The notes: generated by a model from the letters alone, not told the origin. Counted from the first letter of the stretch, positions 52,591 to 61,090 are shown. The stretch is DNA of 64,000 nt from Mesorhizobium sp. 131-2-1 (GCF_016756535.1 NZ_AP023247.1:1178001-1242000), one strand, 5' to 3'. Program-made: numbers and translations.

Positions 52591-52719
52591 GATGGGTTTG
52601 ATCCGGGATGAGAGAGCCGCCCTGAGGGCGATTTGGCGCCTCCAAGACCACAAATCGCCCCGAGTGGCAAGGGAGAGTGGCAAGGGAACGGACGGCGGGC
52701 CGCCGTGCGGCGGCGCGCG

Positions 52720-53814
52720 TCAGGGCAAACGGTTCGCCTTCTGCAGCGCCTGCTTGGTCTGGTCGTCGTCCAGGCCCTGGAGGAAATCATCCATCTCGGG
52801 ATCGATCAGCCCGGCGCGACGGGCAACGATATACCAAGCGCCGGCGAGGATCAGGTCCGGGTCGGTGCCGATGCCTTCCATGTAGAGCTTGGCGAGGCGA
52901 TTCTGGGCGGCGACGTTGCCGCCTTCTGCCGCCTGCTTCATCCAGCCGAAGCCGGACTTCAGGTCGCGTCCGCCGCCGCGTCCTTCGATCATCCATGTGG
53001 CGAGGTCGATCTGCGCCGTATCGTAATTCTGCCTGGCGGCCTGCGCCAGAAGGATGCGCGCCTGGGCGTCGTCACGTCGCTTGCCGCCGACGCCGTTGGC
53101 GTAGATCTGGGCCATCGCATATTGCGCGTCGGCCAATCCGGTGGCGGCGGCACGCTCATAGTAGGTGGCGGCCTTGGCCATGCCGGCGTCGCCGGGATCC
53201 TGCTGAACAAGCAATTGCGCGAAATTGAACTGCGCCAGGCGGTTGCCGGCCTCGGCGGCGGCCTGCATCAGCGCATAAGCCGCCTTCTCGTCCTTCTTGA
53301 CGTAGCGACCGTCGAGCAGCATCAGCGCGTACTGGAATTGCGATTCCGGCACGCCCTGCTCGGCGGCGAGTGCGTACCATTTCGCGGCCTCCGCGGCGTT
53401 AAGGGGCACGCCGAGCCCGCGCGACAGGATCTCCGCCACCAGGGTCTGCGCGGCCGGATCGCCATTCTGGGCACGCACCAGAGCGAGATTGTAGGCGGTC
53501 TTGTAGAGGCCGCGCTGAAAGGCGCCATAGGCCGAATCCGACGGTTTGGCGCCGAAGCGATCAGGGTTGATGGCGTCCGCCGACGGCAGCGGGGCCGTGG
53601 TGGCGGGCTGCGGCAGCGGTGTGGCGATCGGTTTGTCGACGTGAACGCCGGTGGCAGGGGCACTTGCGGCTGGCGCATTTGCGGCCGGCGCGCTTGCGTC
53701 CGGCACGCCCGCATCCGGCCGGGGCTGCGGCAGCGGAACGGTCTGCGCAGCTGGCGCCGCGCCGGTCATGAAGGCTGCGGCCAAGACCGCGAGGGGAAGC
53801 AAGGACCGGCGCAC
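52720..53814 (-). CDS. Exported Sel1-repeat protein
   Basis: 364 residues starting with GTG: signal peptide (SLLPLAVLAAAFMTGAAPAA), then an Ala/Pro-rich spacer (about 25-75), then five to six Sel1/TPR-like helical repeats, for example GVPLNAAEAAKWYALAAEQG and GVGGKRRDDAQARILLAQAA. Sel1 proteins are scaffolds for protein contacts, often in the envelope or in signalling. Its start lies one base after the thiE stop (TGA-C-GTG), so the two genes are translationally linked. The partner is unknown. Confidence 0.85.
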   Translation of the reverse strand: MRRSLLPLAVLAAAFMTGAAPAAQTVPLPQPRPDAGVPDASAPAANAPAASAPATGVHVDKPIATPLPQPATTAPLPSADAINPDRFGAKPSDSAYGAFQRGLYKTAYNLALVRAQNGDPAAQTLVAEILSRGLGVPLNAAEAAKWYALAAEQGVPESQFQYALMLLDGRYVKKDEKAAYALMQAAAEAGNRLAQFNFAQLLVQQDPGDAGMAKAATYYERAAATGLADAQYAMAQIYANGVGGKRRDDAQARILLAQAARQNYDTAQIDLATWMIEGRGGGRDLKSGFGWMKQAAEGGNVAAQNRLAKLYMEGIGTDPDLILAGAWYIVARRAGLIDPEMDDFLQGLDDDQTKQALQKANRLP

Positions 53815-53815
53815 G

Positions 53816-54463
53816 TCAATCCTCGAAACGCGGCGCGGTTTCGTCGAGCAGCGCGTTGGCGGCGGCGACGGCAGCCTGGGGGTCGATCCCCTCGGCGAAG
53901 ACGGCGCTGGACAGCGCCACGAATTCGGCGCCGGTGGCAGCCACCGCCGCGACCGACGCGAGATCGGATCCGGCCATGACGATGCACGGGATCTGGATCA
54001 TCTCGGCCCACCATTGGCCAAGCGACAGGTTGCGCGGATGCGGCTCCGGCTTGTTGTCGTAGCCGAAGCGGCCGAAGAACATATAGTCGGGCCGCGCCTC
54101 GCCGAGCGTCAGCGCATCGTCGCGGGTCTTGGCGCCGCCGACGCCGACCATCATCCTTCCCTGCAAGTGTTCGATGGTCTCGGCGAGCTCCTGGCTGGAG
54201 ACCTCGACATGGATGCCGTCGGCCTGGACGCGGCCGGCGATGCGGGTGTCGCCGGCGATGACGACCGCTATGCCCGCCGCCTGCGCCGCGGGCACGATCT
54301 TTTCGGCGAAGGCCTGGAAGGAGGCCTCGTCCATGCCGTTTTCGGGCAGGATGAGCGAGGCGACATCGCCGCCCTCGAAGGCCGCGGCAATGCGCTCGGC
54401 AGCCGCGTCTTTCGGCGCGATCAGCACGATACGGCAGCGATTCGGCGGCGTGGCGTCGTTCAT
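53816..54463 (-). CDS. ThiE-like thiamine phosphate synthase
   Basis: 215 residues from ATG 54463. TIM-barrel ThiE fold: RCRIVLIAPKDAAAER, IAVVIAGDTRIAGRVQADGIHV, IGV-type GRMMVGVGGAKTRDDAL, and PDYMFFGRFG (the phosphate-site region), then IVMAGSDLASVAAVAATGA. The family joins HMP-PP and thiazole phosphate. Several ThiE motifs are less sharp than in E. coli ThiE, so it may be a rhizobial paralogue with a different substrate; no other thi genes are adjacent. It is followed by the coupled Sel1-repeat gene. Confidence 0.82.
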   Translation of the reverse strand: MNDATPPNRCRIVLIAPKDAAAERIAAAFEGGDVASLILPENGMDEASFQAFAEKIVPAAQAAGIAVVIAGDTRIAGRVQADGIHVEVSSQELAETIEHLQGRMMVGVGGAKTRDDALTLGEARPDYMFFGRFGYDNKPEPHPRNLSLGQWWAEMIQIPCIVMAGSDLASVAAVAATGAEFVALSSAVFAEGIDPQAAVAAANALLDETAPRFED

Positions 54464-54623
54464 TGGTCTTCGATCCCGGTTTTCGCCTATGCCGGGCGAA
54501 GATGGTTGCATTGCGGCATAGAGCAAAGCGCCCGGTTTGAACAGGCGGGCCAGCGGGGATCGTCACATCAGAGCCAACCGGGTCGGGCGGACCGTCGCCC
54601 GATATGATGGCCGTCGCGGTCTT

Positions 54624-55523
54624 TCACTCGGCCGCTTGCGGGCTCGGCGCCTTCGGCTTCCAAAGCGTCCAGCCGAGGGTCATGCCAGCAGCGGCGATCA
54701 GGATGGCGGCGGCGCCGAGGATCTGGGCGAAGTGCAGCCGGTGGCCGAAGGCGCCGACATCGACGAGGATCGCTACCACGGGATAGACGAACGAAAGCGC
54801 GCCCTGCAGATGCGTCGGCAGCTTCTGGATGGCGCCGTACATCAATATGTACATCAGGCCGGTGTGGACGACACCGAGCGTCGCCAGCATGGCCCAGCTC
54901 CAGCCATCGGTGGGGAGGTGGGAAAGATTGGCGAAGGGCGCCAGCATGACGACGCCGACGCAGACCTGGATAAGCGCGATCAAATGCGGCGGCGTGCCCT
55001 TGAGCGCCTTGGTGACGATGGCTGCGACGGCCCAGAAGAAGGCGGCCCCCAGCGCCATCACGATGCCGGTGGCATAGTCGGTGCCGACATCGCCGGCATC
55101 CGGGCCGGTCTGCACGATCATGAGCATGCCGGCGAAGGCGATGGCGAGCCAGGCCAGCTTGGTCAGGGTCAGGCGTTCGCCGAGGAAGAGCGCGCCGAAG
55201 CCGACCAGGATGAAGGGCTGCGTGTTGTAGACGGCGGTGGCGATCGAGATCGAGGCGCGGGGAAATGCGCTGAACAGAAGCAGCCAATTGATGACGATGG
55301 CAGCGCCGCCGAGAGCGGCAAGCCCAGCGATGCGCGGCGTCAGTGTTCTGCGCAGCAGGCCAAGCGCTGCGCAGATGACGAGCAACGTCGCCGCGCCGAA
55401 GGCGCATCGCCAGAACACCACGTCGATGGCCGGCTGGCCGGAAAGCACGACGAACCAACCGATCGTGCCGAGGATCGCCATTGCCGCGGTCATTTCGACC
55501 GTGCCGCGCAGCGTATTGTTCAT
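54624..55523 (-). CDS. EamA/DMT-family transporter
   Basis: 299 residues, ten membrane helices in two EamA halves (MAAMAILGTIGWFVV-type start, AWLAIAFAGMLMIVQ in half one, GAAFFWAVAAIVTKAL in half two). The family exports amino acids or other metabolites. Divergent, 132 bases away, is an Lrp/AsnC regulator, a common arrangement for amino-acid exporters, which suggests an amino acid substrate. Confidence 0.9.
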   Translation of the reverse strand: MNNTLRGTVEMTAAMAILGTIGWFVVLSGQPAIDVVFWRCAFGAATLLVICAALGLLRRTLTPRIAGLAALGGAAIVINWLLLFSAFPRASISIATAVYNTQPFILVGFGALFLGERLTLTKLAWLAIAFAGMLMIVQTGPDAGDVGTDYATGIVMALGAAFFWAVAAIVTKALKGTPPHLIALIQVCVGVVMLAPFANLSHLPTDGWSWAMLATLGVVHTGLMYILMYGAIQKLPTHLQGALSFVYPVVAILVDVGAFGHRLHFAQILGAAAILIAAAGMTLGWTLWKPKAPSPQAAE

Positions 55524-55655
55524 GAGACAGCCTCTGGATTTTCAGGGCCTCATGATCTCAAGCGCAGACGGCCATTTCCATGCCGTGGGAAAGAGAGTAT
55601 GACCCCGTAGCCTAATTAAATAAGGCAAAACCCATTTTGTCTTGGAATATGCAAA

Positions 55656-56096
55656 ATGCTCGATGATCTCGACCGGCGCCTTCTCGACATACTCGTTCAG
55701 GATTCCAGAACGTCGCTGAAGGATCTGGCGCAACAAGTCGGCATGTCGTCGCCGAGCGTTTCGGAGCGGCTGCGGCGGCTGGAGGAGCGCGGCGTCATCC
55801 GCGCCTTCACCATCGAGGTCGATCCGGAAGCGCTCGGCTACCCGCTGCAGGCGATCGTGCGCATCCGGCCGCTGCCGGGCAAGCTGCACATCGTGCAGAA
55901 ACTGATCGAGGAGACGCCCGAATTCGGCGAATGCGACAAGGTGACGGGCGACGACTGCTTCGTCGCGCGGCTGTTCGTGCGCTCGATCGGCGAGCTCGAC
56001 CGGCTTCTCGACCGGATCGCCGACAAGGCGGAGACGAGCACGGCCATCATCAAGGCGCAGCCGATCCGCCGCCGCCCGCCGCCGCTGGGCGTCTAG
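55656..56096 (+). CDS. Lrp/AsnC-family regulator
   Basis: 146 residues. Helix-turn-helix in the first 55 residues (DILVQDSRTSLKDLAQQVGM, SPSVSERLRRLEERGVI), then an RAM effector domain (FGECDKVTGDDCFVARLFV). It is divergent from the EamA exporter and likely controls it in response to an amino acid. The intergenic DNA is AT-rich (TAATTAAATAAGGCAAAACC), suitable for Lrp binding. No clear inverted operator could be fixed. Confidence 0.9.
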   Translation: MLDDLDRRLLDILVQDSRTSLKDLAQQVGMSSPSVSERLRRLEERGVIRAFTIEVDPEALGYPLQAIVRIRPLPGKLHIVQKLIEETPEFGECDKVTGDDCFVARLFVRSIGELDRLLDRIADKAETSTAIIKAQPIRRRPPPLGV

Positions 56097-56097
56097 A

Positions 56098-56199
56098 GTT
56101 ATTCTGGGAAAAGCGTGGAGCGGTTTTCCATCCGGAATTGCGCAAAAACAAAGCGATAGAGCAGTTCGGTGTCCGTGAAACGGTGAACCGCCCTAGGGA
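56098..56199. repeat. Rhizobial extragenic element at the adenylate cyclase 3' end
   Basis: The stretch GTTATTCTGGGAAAAGC, GTGGAGCGGTTTTCC, AATTGCGCAAAAACAAAG, CGATAGAGCAGTTCGG matches, from memory, a short interspersed element common in Mesorhizobium and relatives. It fills the gap between the Lrp gene and the convergent cyclase gene. Only this copy is in the window. Confidence 0.5.
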
Positions 56200-57309
56200 T
56201 CATGCGTCCGGCAAGCCGAAGACGGCGCACGATCTGGCGGTTCCGCGCAATTGATGTTCGCCCAGCGGGACCAAGGGCGTTGATATTTCCGCCGCGACGG
56301 CGCCCGAGATCAGCACACTCCTTCCAAGCGGCCGGCACAGGCCTTCGAGCCTGCTGACGAGATTTACGGCCGGGCCGATCGCGGTGAAATCCAGCCGGTC
56401 GGCTGTGCCGATATTGCCCCACACCATGTCGCCCAGATGCAGCGCCATGCCGAACTGCAGTTCGGGCATGCCCTGACTGGTACGGACCTGATTGAGCTGC
56501 GCCATGCCCGCCCGCGCCGCTCCGATCGCGCGCAACCCTGCCTCGCAAGCTTGTGAAGCCGAGCGCTCGCCGACAGGAAAGATCGCCAGCACCCCGTCGC
56601 CGATGAATTTCAGCACCTCGCCGGCAAAAGCGTGAACGGCGCCGGCGATGCGGTCGAAGCTGGCATTGAGCGCCGCCACGACCTGTTCGGCGTCCGTCTC
56701 CTCCGACAGGGCGGTAAAGTCGCGCAAATCGCTATAGAACAGGACGGCGCGGATCGTCTCACCAACCTCGCGGCGAGAACGGCCGGCCAACACCTGCGCC
56801 GCGCTTCGCTGCCCGAGATAGGCCTGAAGCAGGGCTGACAGCGTCGACCTGGCGGCGAGAGCGGCAAGTGGCGCGGCGGCGAAGCGCGCCACCTGGTCCA
56901 GCGTGTTCGATTCGTGTTTTGCGAGAGGACGGGTCGCGACCCAATTCAGTTTTGGATTCTCGAATTGCGCATCCCCACGTTCAGGCCCAACCGTGTAATC
57001 GTGCACAACACCGGTTCCCAGTCCCGCCAGCCATTCGCGTCCGAGATCGCTCTCCCCGGCTCCAAGCATCGCGCCGGTGCCAAAACCCAGCGCCTCCATG
57101 ACGACGCCCGTCTCGGCCCGCCACAGCCAGGCGCGACGCGTTATGATCGGATGCGGCGCGGCGAGCGTCAGGGCTCCGCCGGCGAGAGGCAGCCCATCGT
57201 CAACCAGCCGCGCGCCGAGCGTAGCCAGAAAATCTTCCGGTTGGACGGCGCCGCCGGCGCTGTCGACCAGCCAGGCGAGAGTTGAAGAAAGCCGCATCGA
57301 CACGATCAT
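56200..57309 (-). CDS. Class III adenylate/guanylate cyclase with N-terminal unknown domain
   Basis: About 369 residues from ATG 57309 (57297 also possible); the upstream frame overlaps an unrelated gene. The C-terminal cyclase domain has the metal and base contacts: LFYSDLRDFTALSEE (first metal Asp), KFIGDGVLAIFPV (Lys and second Asp), WGNIGTADRLDFTAIGPAVN and NLVSRLEGLC (transition-state Arg). LDFTAIG fits adenylate rather than guanylate specificity. The N-terminal ~180 residues have a WRAETGVVMEALGFGTG region and no recognised sensor fold. Rhizobia carry many such cyclases, each with its own input domain; the signal here is unknown. Confidence 0.9.
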   Translation of the reverse strand: MIVSMRLSSTLAWLVDSAGGAVQPEDFLATLGARLVDDGLPLAGGALTLAAPHPIITRRAWLWRAETGVVMEALGFGTGAMLGAGESDLGREWLAGLGTGVVHDYTVGPERGDAQFENPKLNWVATRPLAKHESNTLDQVARFAAAPLAALAARSTLSALLQAYLGQRSAAQVLAGRSRREVGETIRAVLFYSDLRDFTALSEETDAEQVVAALNASFDRIAGAVHAFAGEVLKFIGDGVLAIFPVGERSASQACEAGLRAIGAARAGMAQLNQVRTSQGMPELQFGMALHLGDMVWGNIGTADRLDFTAIGPAVNLVSRLEGLCRPLGRSVLISGAVAAEISTPLVPLGEHQLRGTARSCAVFGLPDA

Positions 57310-57450
57310 GCTTCGGCGTTCCGTCGCTGTCACCAGCGCGAATTTAACCCAAAGAGATTTTTGTTGAACGGAAGGGCGATTTAGCTTCGAATCGAAAGAG
57401 CTGGTCCGGCGGGCGAGCCATGTTGCCGCGCGCACACCCGGGAGATTTCG

Positions 57451-57885
57451 ATGGCTGAACCCTTGATCGTTCGTCGTGAGGTACAGATCGCGGCGCCGCC
57501 GGCGACGGTCTTCGCCTTCCTGACAGATCCCGACAAGATCGTGCGCTGGATGGGAACGGAGGCAACGGCGGAGCCTACCCCCGGCGGTCTTTACTTGCTG
57601 AATTTGGCAGGAAGAGCTACGGCACGCGGCCAATTCACCGAGGTCGTACCCGTCCACCGCCTTGCCTACAGCTTCGGCTGGGAGGGCAACGACCAGACAC
57701 CGCCCGGTTCGAGCCTTGTTGAAATCGATCTGGTCGAAGAGTCCGGCGGAACGCGGGTCAAGCTCACCCATAGCGGCCTTGTCGACCGGGAGATTTGCGA
57801 CAGCCATGAGAAGGGCTGGACGCACTATCTGAGCCGGCTCGCAATCACCGCCGCCGGTGGCGACCCGGGACCGGACAAGATGTAG
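57451..57885 (+). CDS. SRPBCC/AHSA1-family protein
   Basis: 144 residues. The AHSA1 pattern is clear: VRREVQIAAPPATVFAFLTD at the N-terminus, MGTEATAEPTPGGLYLL, then SFGWEGND and GGTRVKLTHSGL. The fold is a helix-grip hydrophobic cavity that binds lipids or small ligands; no function is established. It is divergent from the cyclase gene; the two 5' ends are 141 bases apart. Confidence 0.9.
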   Translation: MAEPLIVRREVQIAAPPATVFAFLTDPDKIVRWMGTEATAEPTPGGLYLLNLAGRATARGQFTEVVPVHRLAYSFGWEGNDQTPPGSSLVEIDLVEESGGTRVKLTHSGLVDREICDSHEKGWTHYLSRLAITAAGGDPGPDKM

Positions 57886-57929
57886 GGCTGGCTGCGGCCG
57901 CGATTGCAGACAGCCAACGACACCAACCG

Positions 57930-58388
57930 CTAGAGGTCCAGCTTGTAGCCGATGTGGCTCGCCTTGAAGCCGAGCCGTTCATAGAAGCGGTGCGCGTCCG
58001 CCCGGCTCTTGTTGGTCGTCAGCTGGACGACCTTGCAGCCGCGCTTGCGGCATTGCCCGATCGCCCATTCCAGCAGGCGTTGCCCGAGCCGCTCGCCGCG
58101 CCGGTCGGCGGCGACGCGGACGGCCTCGATCTGGCCGCGCCAGGCGCCTTGCAGCGACAGGCCGGCGAGATAGGAGATCTGCAGCGTGCCGATGACACGG
58201 CCGCCATCCGTCATGACAGCCAGGAACTGGTTGGGATCGGCGTCGACGGCCGCGAAGGCGTCCCGATAGGCCTGGCCCAGCGGCTGGCTGGCGTCCTCCC
58301 GGCCGCGGCCGAGCGGATCGTCCGCCAGCATGGCGACAATGGCCGGGAGATCGGCTTGCTTAGCGCGGCGGATGTGGACTTCGCTCAT
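57930..58388 (-). CDS. GNAT-family N-acetyltransferase
   Basis: 152 residues from ATG 58388. MSEVHIRRAKQADLPAIVAM is a standard GNAT opening; the acetyl-CoA loop is RRGERLGQRLLEWAIGQC, and VQLTTNKSRADAHRFYERLGF follows. Substrate unknown. The frame extends 44 codons upstream to 58520, without a ribosome-binding site. It is convergent with the SRPBCC gene and divergent from tauE. Confidence 0.9.
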   Translation of the reverse strand: MSEVHIRRAKQADLPAIVAMLADDPLGRGREDASQPLGQAYRDAFAAVDADPNQFLAVMTDGGRVIGTLQISYLAGLSLQGAWRGQIEAVRVAADRRGERLGQRLLEWAIGQCRKRGCKVVQLTTNKSRADAHRFYERLGFKASHIGYKLDL

Positions 58389-58569
58389 GTCAAAACCTCG
58401 TGCAGGGGCCGGGACCTTATGCATGGCCCCGCGCTGCCGCAAATCCTGAAAAGCCGTGTTACGGACAGTTGATCGTGCAGGCGGCTGCCGGGGCACATTG
58501 GCTATCGCGATGCGCCGCATTCTGGTCTATTGCAGGGCTTCCCGCCATCCTCCAGCCGCTCTCATCCCC

Positions 58570-59340
58570 ATGACAGGCCTGCTCAGCGATCCGTGGTTCT
58601 ATGCCGCCGCCATTCCGGCGGTCATTCTCGTCGGACTGTCGAAGGGCGGCTTCGGCGGTGCCGTCGGCTTCGTCGGCGTGCCGCTGATGGCGCTGGCCAT
58701 GCCGCCGGTGCAGGCGGCCGCCATCCTGCTACCGATCCTGTGCCTGATGGACATCGTCTCGGTCTGGACATGGTGGGGCGTCTACGACCGCAAGATGCTG
58801 GTCGACATGATGCCGGGCGCGGTGATCGGCATCGGGCTCGGCTGGCTGACGGCGGCGCTGGTCACCGAGGAGATGGTGCGGCTGATCGTCGGCGCCGTCG
58901 CGCTGATCTTCGTGCTGCGCTGGCTCTACCTGCAATTCCGCCACGGCGCCGACCACGCCGCGGCGCCCAACCGGGTGGCTGCCGCCTTCTGGGGCACTGT
59001 CGCCGGCTTCACCAGCTTCGTTGCCCATGTCGGCGGCCCGCCCTTCCAGGTCTATGTGCTGCCGATCCGGCTCGACCCGAAAGTGCTGTCGGGCACATCG
59101 GCGATATTCTTCGCCGCCACCAATGCGCTGAAGCTGATCCCCTATTTCGCGCTCGGCCAGTTCGACACCACCAACCTGACGGCATCGGCGGTGCTGATGC
59201 CGCTGGCGCCGCTGGCGACCATCGCCGGCGCCTGGCTGGTGCGGCGCATGCGGCCGGAGGTTTTTTATCCGTTCACCTATGCGACCGTGGCCATCGTTGC
59301 AGTCAAGCTGCTCTGGGACGGGATCGCCGGCCTGATCTAG
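58570..59340 (+). CDS. TauE/SafE-family permease
   Basis: 256 residues from ATG 58570, eight membrane helices. VGLSKGGFGGAVGFVGVPLMA is the family signature, and GTVAGFTSFVAHVGGPPFQVYV is the second half-repeat. Members export sulfite, sulfoacetate or related organic anions; which one here is not shown. An in-frame start at 58456 would add 38 residues without a membrane role. It stands alone, convergent with the DUF2269 gene. Confidence 0.9.
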   Translation: MTGLLSDPWFYAAAIPAVILVGLSKGGFGGAVGFVGVPLMALAMPPVQAAAILLPILCLMDIVSVWTWWGVYDRKMLVDMMPGAVIGIGLGWLTAALVTEEMVRLIVGAVALIFVLRWLYLQFRHGADHAAAPNRVAAAFWGTVAGFTSFVAHVGGPPFQVYVLPIRLDPKVLSGTSAIFFAATNALKLIPYFALGQFDTTNLTASAVLMPLAPLATIAGAWLVRRMRPEVFYPFTYATVAIVAVKLLWDGIAGLI

Positions 59341-59382
59341 GCGGCGAGGGCAACCATCCGGCCGCCCTCGCCAACTGCGCTG

Positions 59383-59934
59383 TCAGGCGGCGCTCTCCAC
59401 CAGCCGGCGGTTGCCGCCGAAGGCCAGCGTGGCGCCCGCCGCCACCACCAGAGCCATGCCGGCCAGGATGGCGATGCCATGCGCGGTCGGCTTGAGCACC
59501 ATGTCGGCGATGATCACCAGCATCACCGAATAGTCGAACCGGGCGGCGCTCATGATGCGCTGGCCCACGGAAAGGGCTGCCGGCGTCACGCCGTCCTTTG
59601 CAATCATGGCGGCCATGCGGTCGGCGCTCGGCTTGAACACGAGCATGCCGATCGCGAAGGTCGTGGCGTATCCGGCAAGGCCAATCAGGATCCACAGGTC
59701 GGAGAAGCCTACCCAGAAGCCGCACATGATGAGCCCGAAGAGCAGCGTCAGCATCGACATCGGCGCGAAGTAGCGGTTGCCCAATTGACCGGTGGCATGC
59801 ATCGCCTGCAGCTTGCCCTCGATGTTTCCGGCGCGTTCGGCAAGCAGGCCAAGCAGGAACAACGCGAAACCGCCGCCGACCCATAAAGTGGCCGAGACGA
59901 CGTGAAGAAATTTGACGATCGAATACCAATCCAT
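59383..59934 (-). CDS. DUF2269 membrane protein
   Basis: 183 residues, four to five membrane helices. The opening WYSIVKFLHVVSATLWVGGGF has the conserved His and Trp-Val-Gly-Gly of DUF2269; SAARFDYSVMLVIIADMVLKP is near the C-terminus. The His-bearing helices suggest haem or quinone contact, as in related short membrane redox proteins, but this is not proven. It is the last gene before the non-coding RNA region. Confidence 0.87.
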   Translation of the reverse strand: MDWYSIVKFLHVVSATLWVGGGFALFLLGLLAERAGNIEGKLQAMHATGQLGNRYFAPMSMLTLLFGLIMCGFWVGFSDLWILIGLAGYATTFAIGMLVFKPSADRMAAMIAKDGVTPAALSVGQRIMSAARFDYSVMLVIIADMVLKPTAHGIAILAGMALVVAAGATLAFGGNRRLVESAA

Positions 59935-60146
59935 GGGTGCTCCTGGCGATTTGCGGTCGAGCGGATTTGCCCGCCGGCTCAGAGGAGCGGGCGTTTAGCC
60001 TGGGGCGTGTTTCGGAACGATGTCGCGCCAGCGGCCGGTGTGTTTCGTGGCGCCGAGAGCACCGGGTTTTCGCACCCGCGCGGGCAGCGTCGGCTGTTCT
60101 GTTACGGCACAGAAGCGGGGCGCTTGGTAAAAAAATCTCGGCGCCG
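59935..60146. other. Non-coding stretch upstream of the sRNA promoter
   Basis: Upstream part of the gap between DUF2269 and rcdA. No gene, repeat or terminator could be supported here. It presumably contains the DUF2269 promoter. An A7 run (60129-60136) is followed by the CtrA box at 60147. Confidence 0.4.
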
Positions 60147-60161
60147 TTAAGACTTCATTAA
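60147..60161 (+). promoter_or_regulatory. CtrA box in the -35 position of the sRNA promoter
   Basis: TTAA-GACTTCA-TTAA matches the CtrA full site TTAA-N7-TTAA exactly. A TACTAT -10 element starts 15 bases downstream (60176-60181). The box therefore covers the -35 region, the layout of promoters that CtrA activates in Caulobacter and relatives. Confidence 0.65.
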
Positions 60162-60185
60162 GCTTTACAGGCGTTTACTATCCAC

Positions 60186-60283
60186 ATCCAGTGATCTGGA
60201 TTCTTACCGAGTGGTTGGAGCCACTTTGTTTGACGCCTCCCTGTTAAACTCCTGAGAGCCGCCTTATCCGCGGCTCTTTTTTT
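60186..60283 (+). ncRNA. Predicted small RNA with intrinsic terminator
   Basis: About 98 bases with the structure of a base-pairing sRNA. Hairpin 1 is ATCCAG-TGAT-CTGGAT (60186-60201). Hairpin 2 is AGTGG-TTGGAG-CCACT (60210-60225). Next is a single-stranded stretch (60226-60254) containing GACGCCTCCCTG and CTCCTG, complementary to Shine-Dalgarno sequences. The terminator stem is AGAGCCGC-CTTATCC-GCGGCTCT with a seven-T tail (60255-60283). No open frame of any size fits. The 5' end is inferred from the -10 box. It may belong to a known rhizobial sRNA family; I cannot check. Confidence 0.7.
60255..60283 (+). terminator. Terminator of the predicted sRNA
   Basis: Perfect eight-pair stem AGAGCCGC/GCGGCTCT, loop CTTATCC, then a run of T. 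No coding gene ends upstream on this strand; the nearest gene upstream runs the other way. It therefore must terminate a non-coding transcript. Confidence 0.88.
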
Positions 60284-60309
60284 GTCTGCGGGAACCGTCG
60301 GCCGGGGCG

Positions 60310-60324
60310 TTAACCCTTCGTTAA
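60310..60324 (+). promoter_or_regulatory. CtrA box upstream of rcdA
   Basis: TTAA-CCCTTCG-TTAA, another exact TTAA-N7-TTAA site, 115 bases before the rcdA start. In Caulobacter rcdA is a CtrA-regulated gene, which supports this reading. No strong -10 element is visible at the expected distance. Confidence 0.6.
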
Positions 60325-60438
60325 ACATGTGCTTGCCTTCACCTGCGGCGAAGCGCATTTTCAAGCCTAGTCGTTTTAGGGTGCAGGGCGTTACGGCAAG
60401 AGTGCTGATTCGGCTTGCGGCAGTGCAGGGGCGTATCG

Positions 60439-60969
60439 ATGAACGAGCCTTCCAAGGGAAGCGCGAAAACCATCAAATTGGCGGAGCGCCGGGTTTTCTC
60501 CCAATCCTTCAAGCCGCTCTATCAGGAGGGCATGGGCCTCGTCGAACAGGCCGCCGAATATCTCGACGGCAAGGGTCGGGCCGAGGCCAAGAAACTGTCG
60601 CGGACGGCAGCGACGCTCTACGCCGCCGAATCGATGCGACTGACCACCAGGCTGATGCAGGTTGCGTCCTGGCTGCTTCTGCAGCGCGCCGCGAATTCCG
60701 GCGAGATGACCCGCGACCAGGTCGCCTCGGAAAAGTCCAAGGTGCGGCTCGACACCGCGTCCGCGCATGACGAGGCGCTCGGCTGGAACGAACTGCCGAA
60801 GGATTTTCTCGACCTCGTCACCCGCTCGCTGCGCCTGCAGGCGCTGGTGCGCCGCATGGACGAGGAGATCTACGGCAACGCGTTGGCCGACACGCCGCCG
60901 GTCGCCCGCCGCGTCAATCCGGTCTCCGACCAGATCAGCCTGCTCAACACGGCCTTCGCCCGCGGCTGA
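60439..60969 (+). CDS. rcdA: RcdA-like protease adaptor (DUF1465)
   Basis: 176 residues from ATG 60439, all-helical: RVFSQSFKPLYQEGMGLVEQ, YLDGKGRAEAKKLSRTAATLYAAES, LPKDFLDLVTRSLRLQALVRRMDEEI. DUF1465 contains Caulobacter RcdA, which with CpdR and PopA hands CtrA and other proteins to ClpXP at the G1-S transition. The CtrA box upstream gives a plausible feedback loop, where CtrA drives the adaptor for its own destruction. An upstream in-frame start at 60415 is less likely. Confidence 0.88.
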   Translation: MNEPSKGSAKTIKLAERRVFSQSFKPLYQEGMGLVEQAAEYLDGKGRAEAKKLSRTAATLYAAESMRLTTRLMQVASWLLLQRAANSGEMTRDQVASEKSKVRLDTASAHDEALGWNELPKDFLDLVTRSLRLQALVRRMDEEIYGNALADTPPVARRVNPVSDQISLLNTAFARG

Positions 60970-61090
60970 AAGATCATATCCTCTCTCGTCGGGGCGAATT
61001 CTCAAGCAGCCGCTGAGCTGCTGCGAGACATCGTTTCTGGTTTGTTCACATTTTGCTGGCATCGCCCTGCGTCGGAGGTAGACTTGGCGC

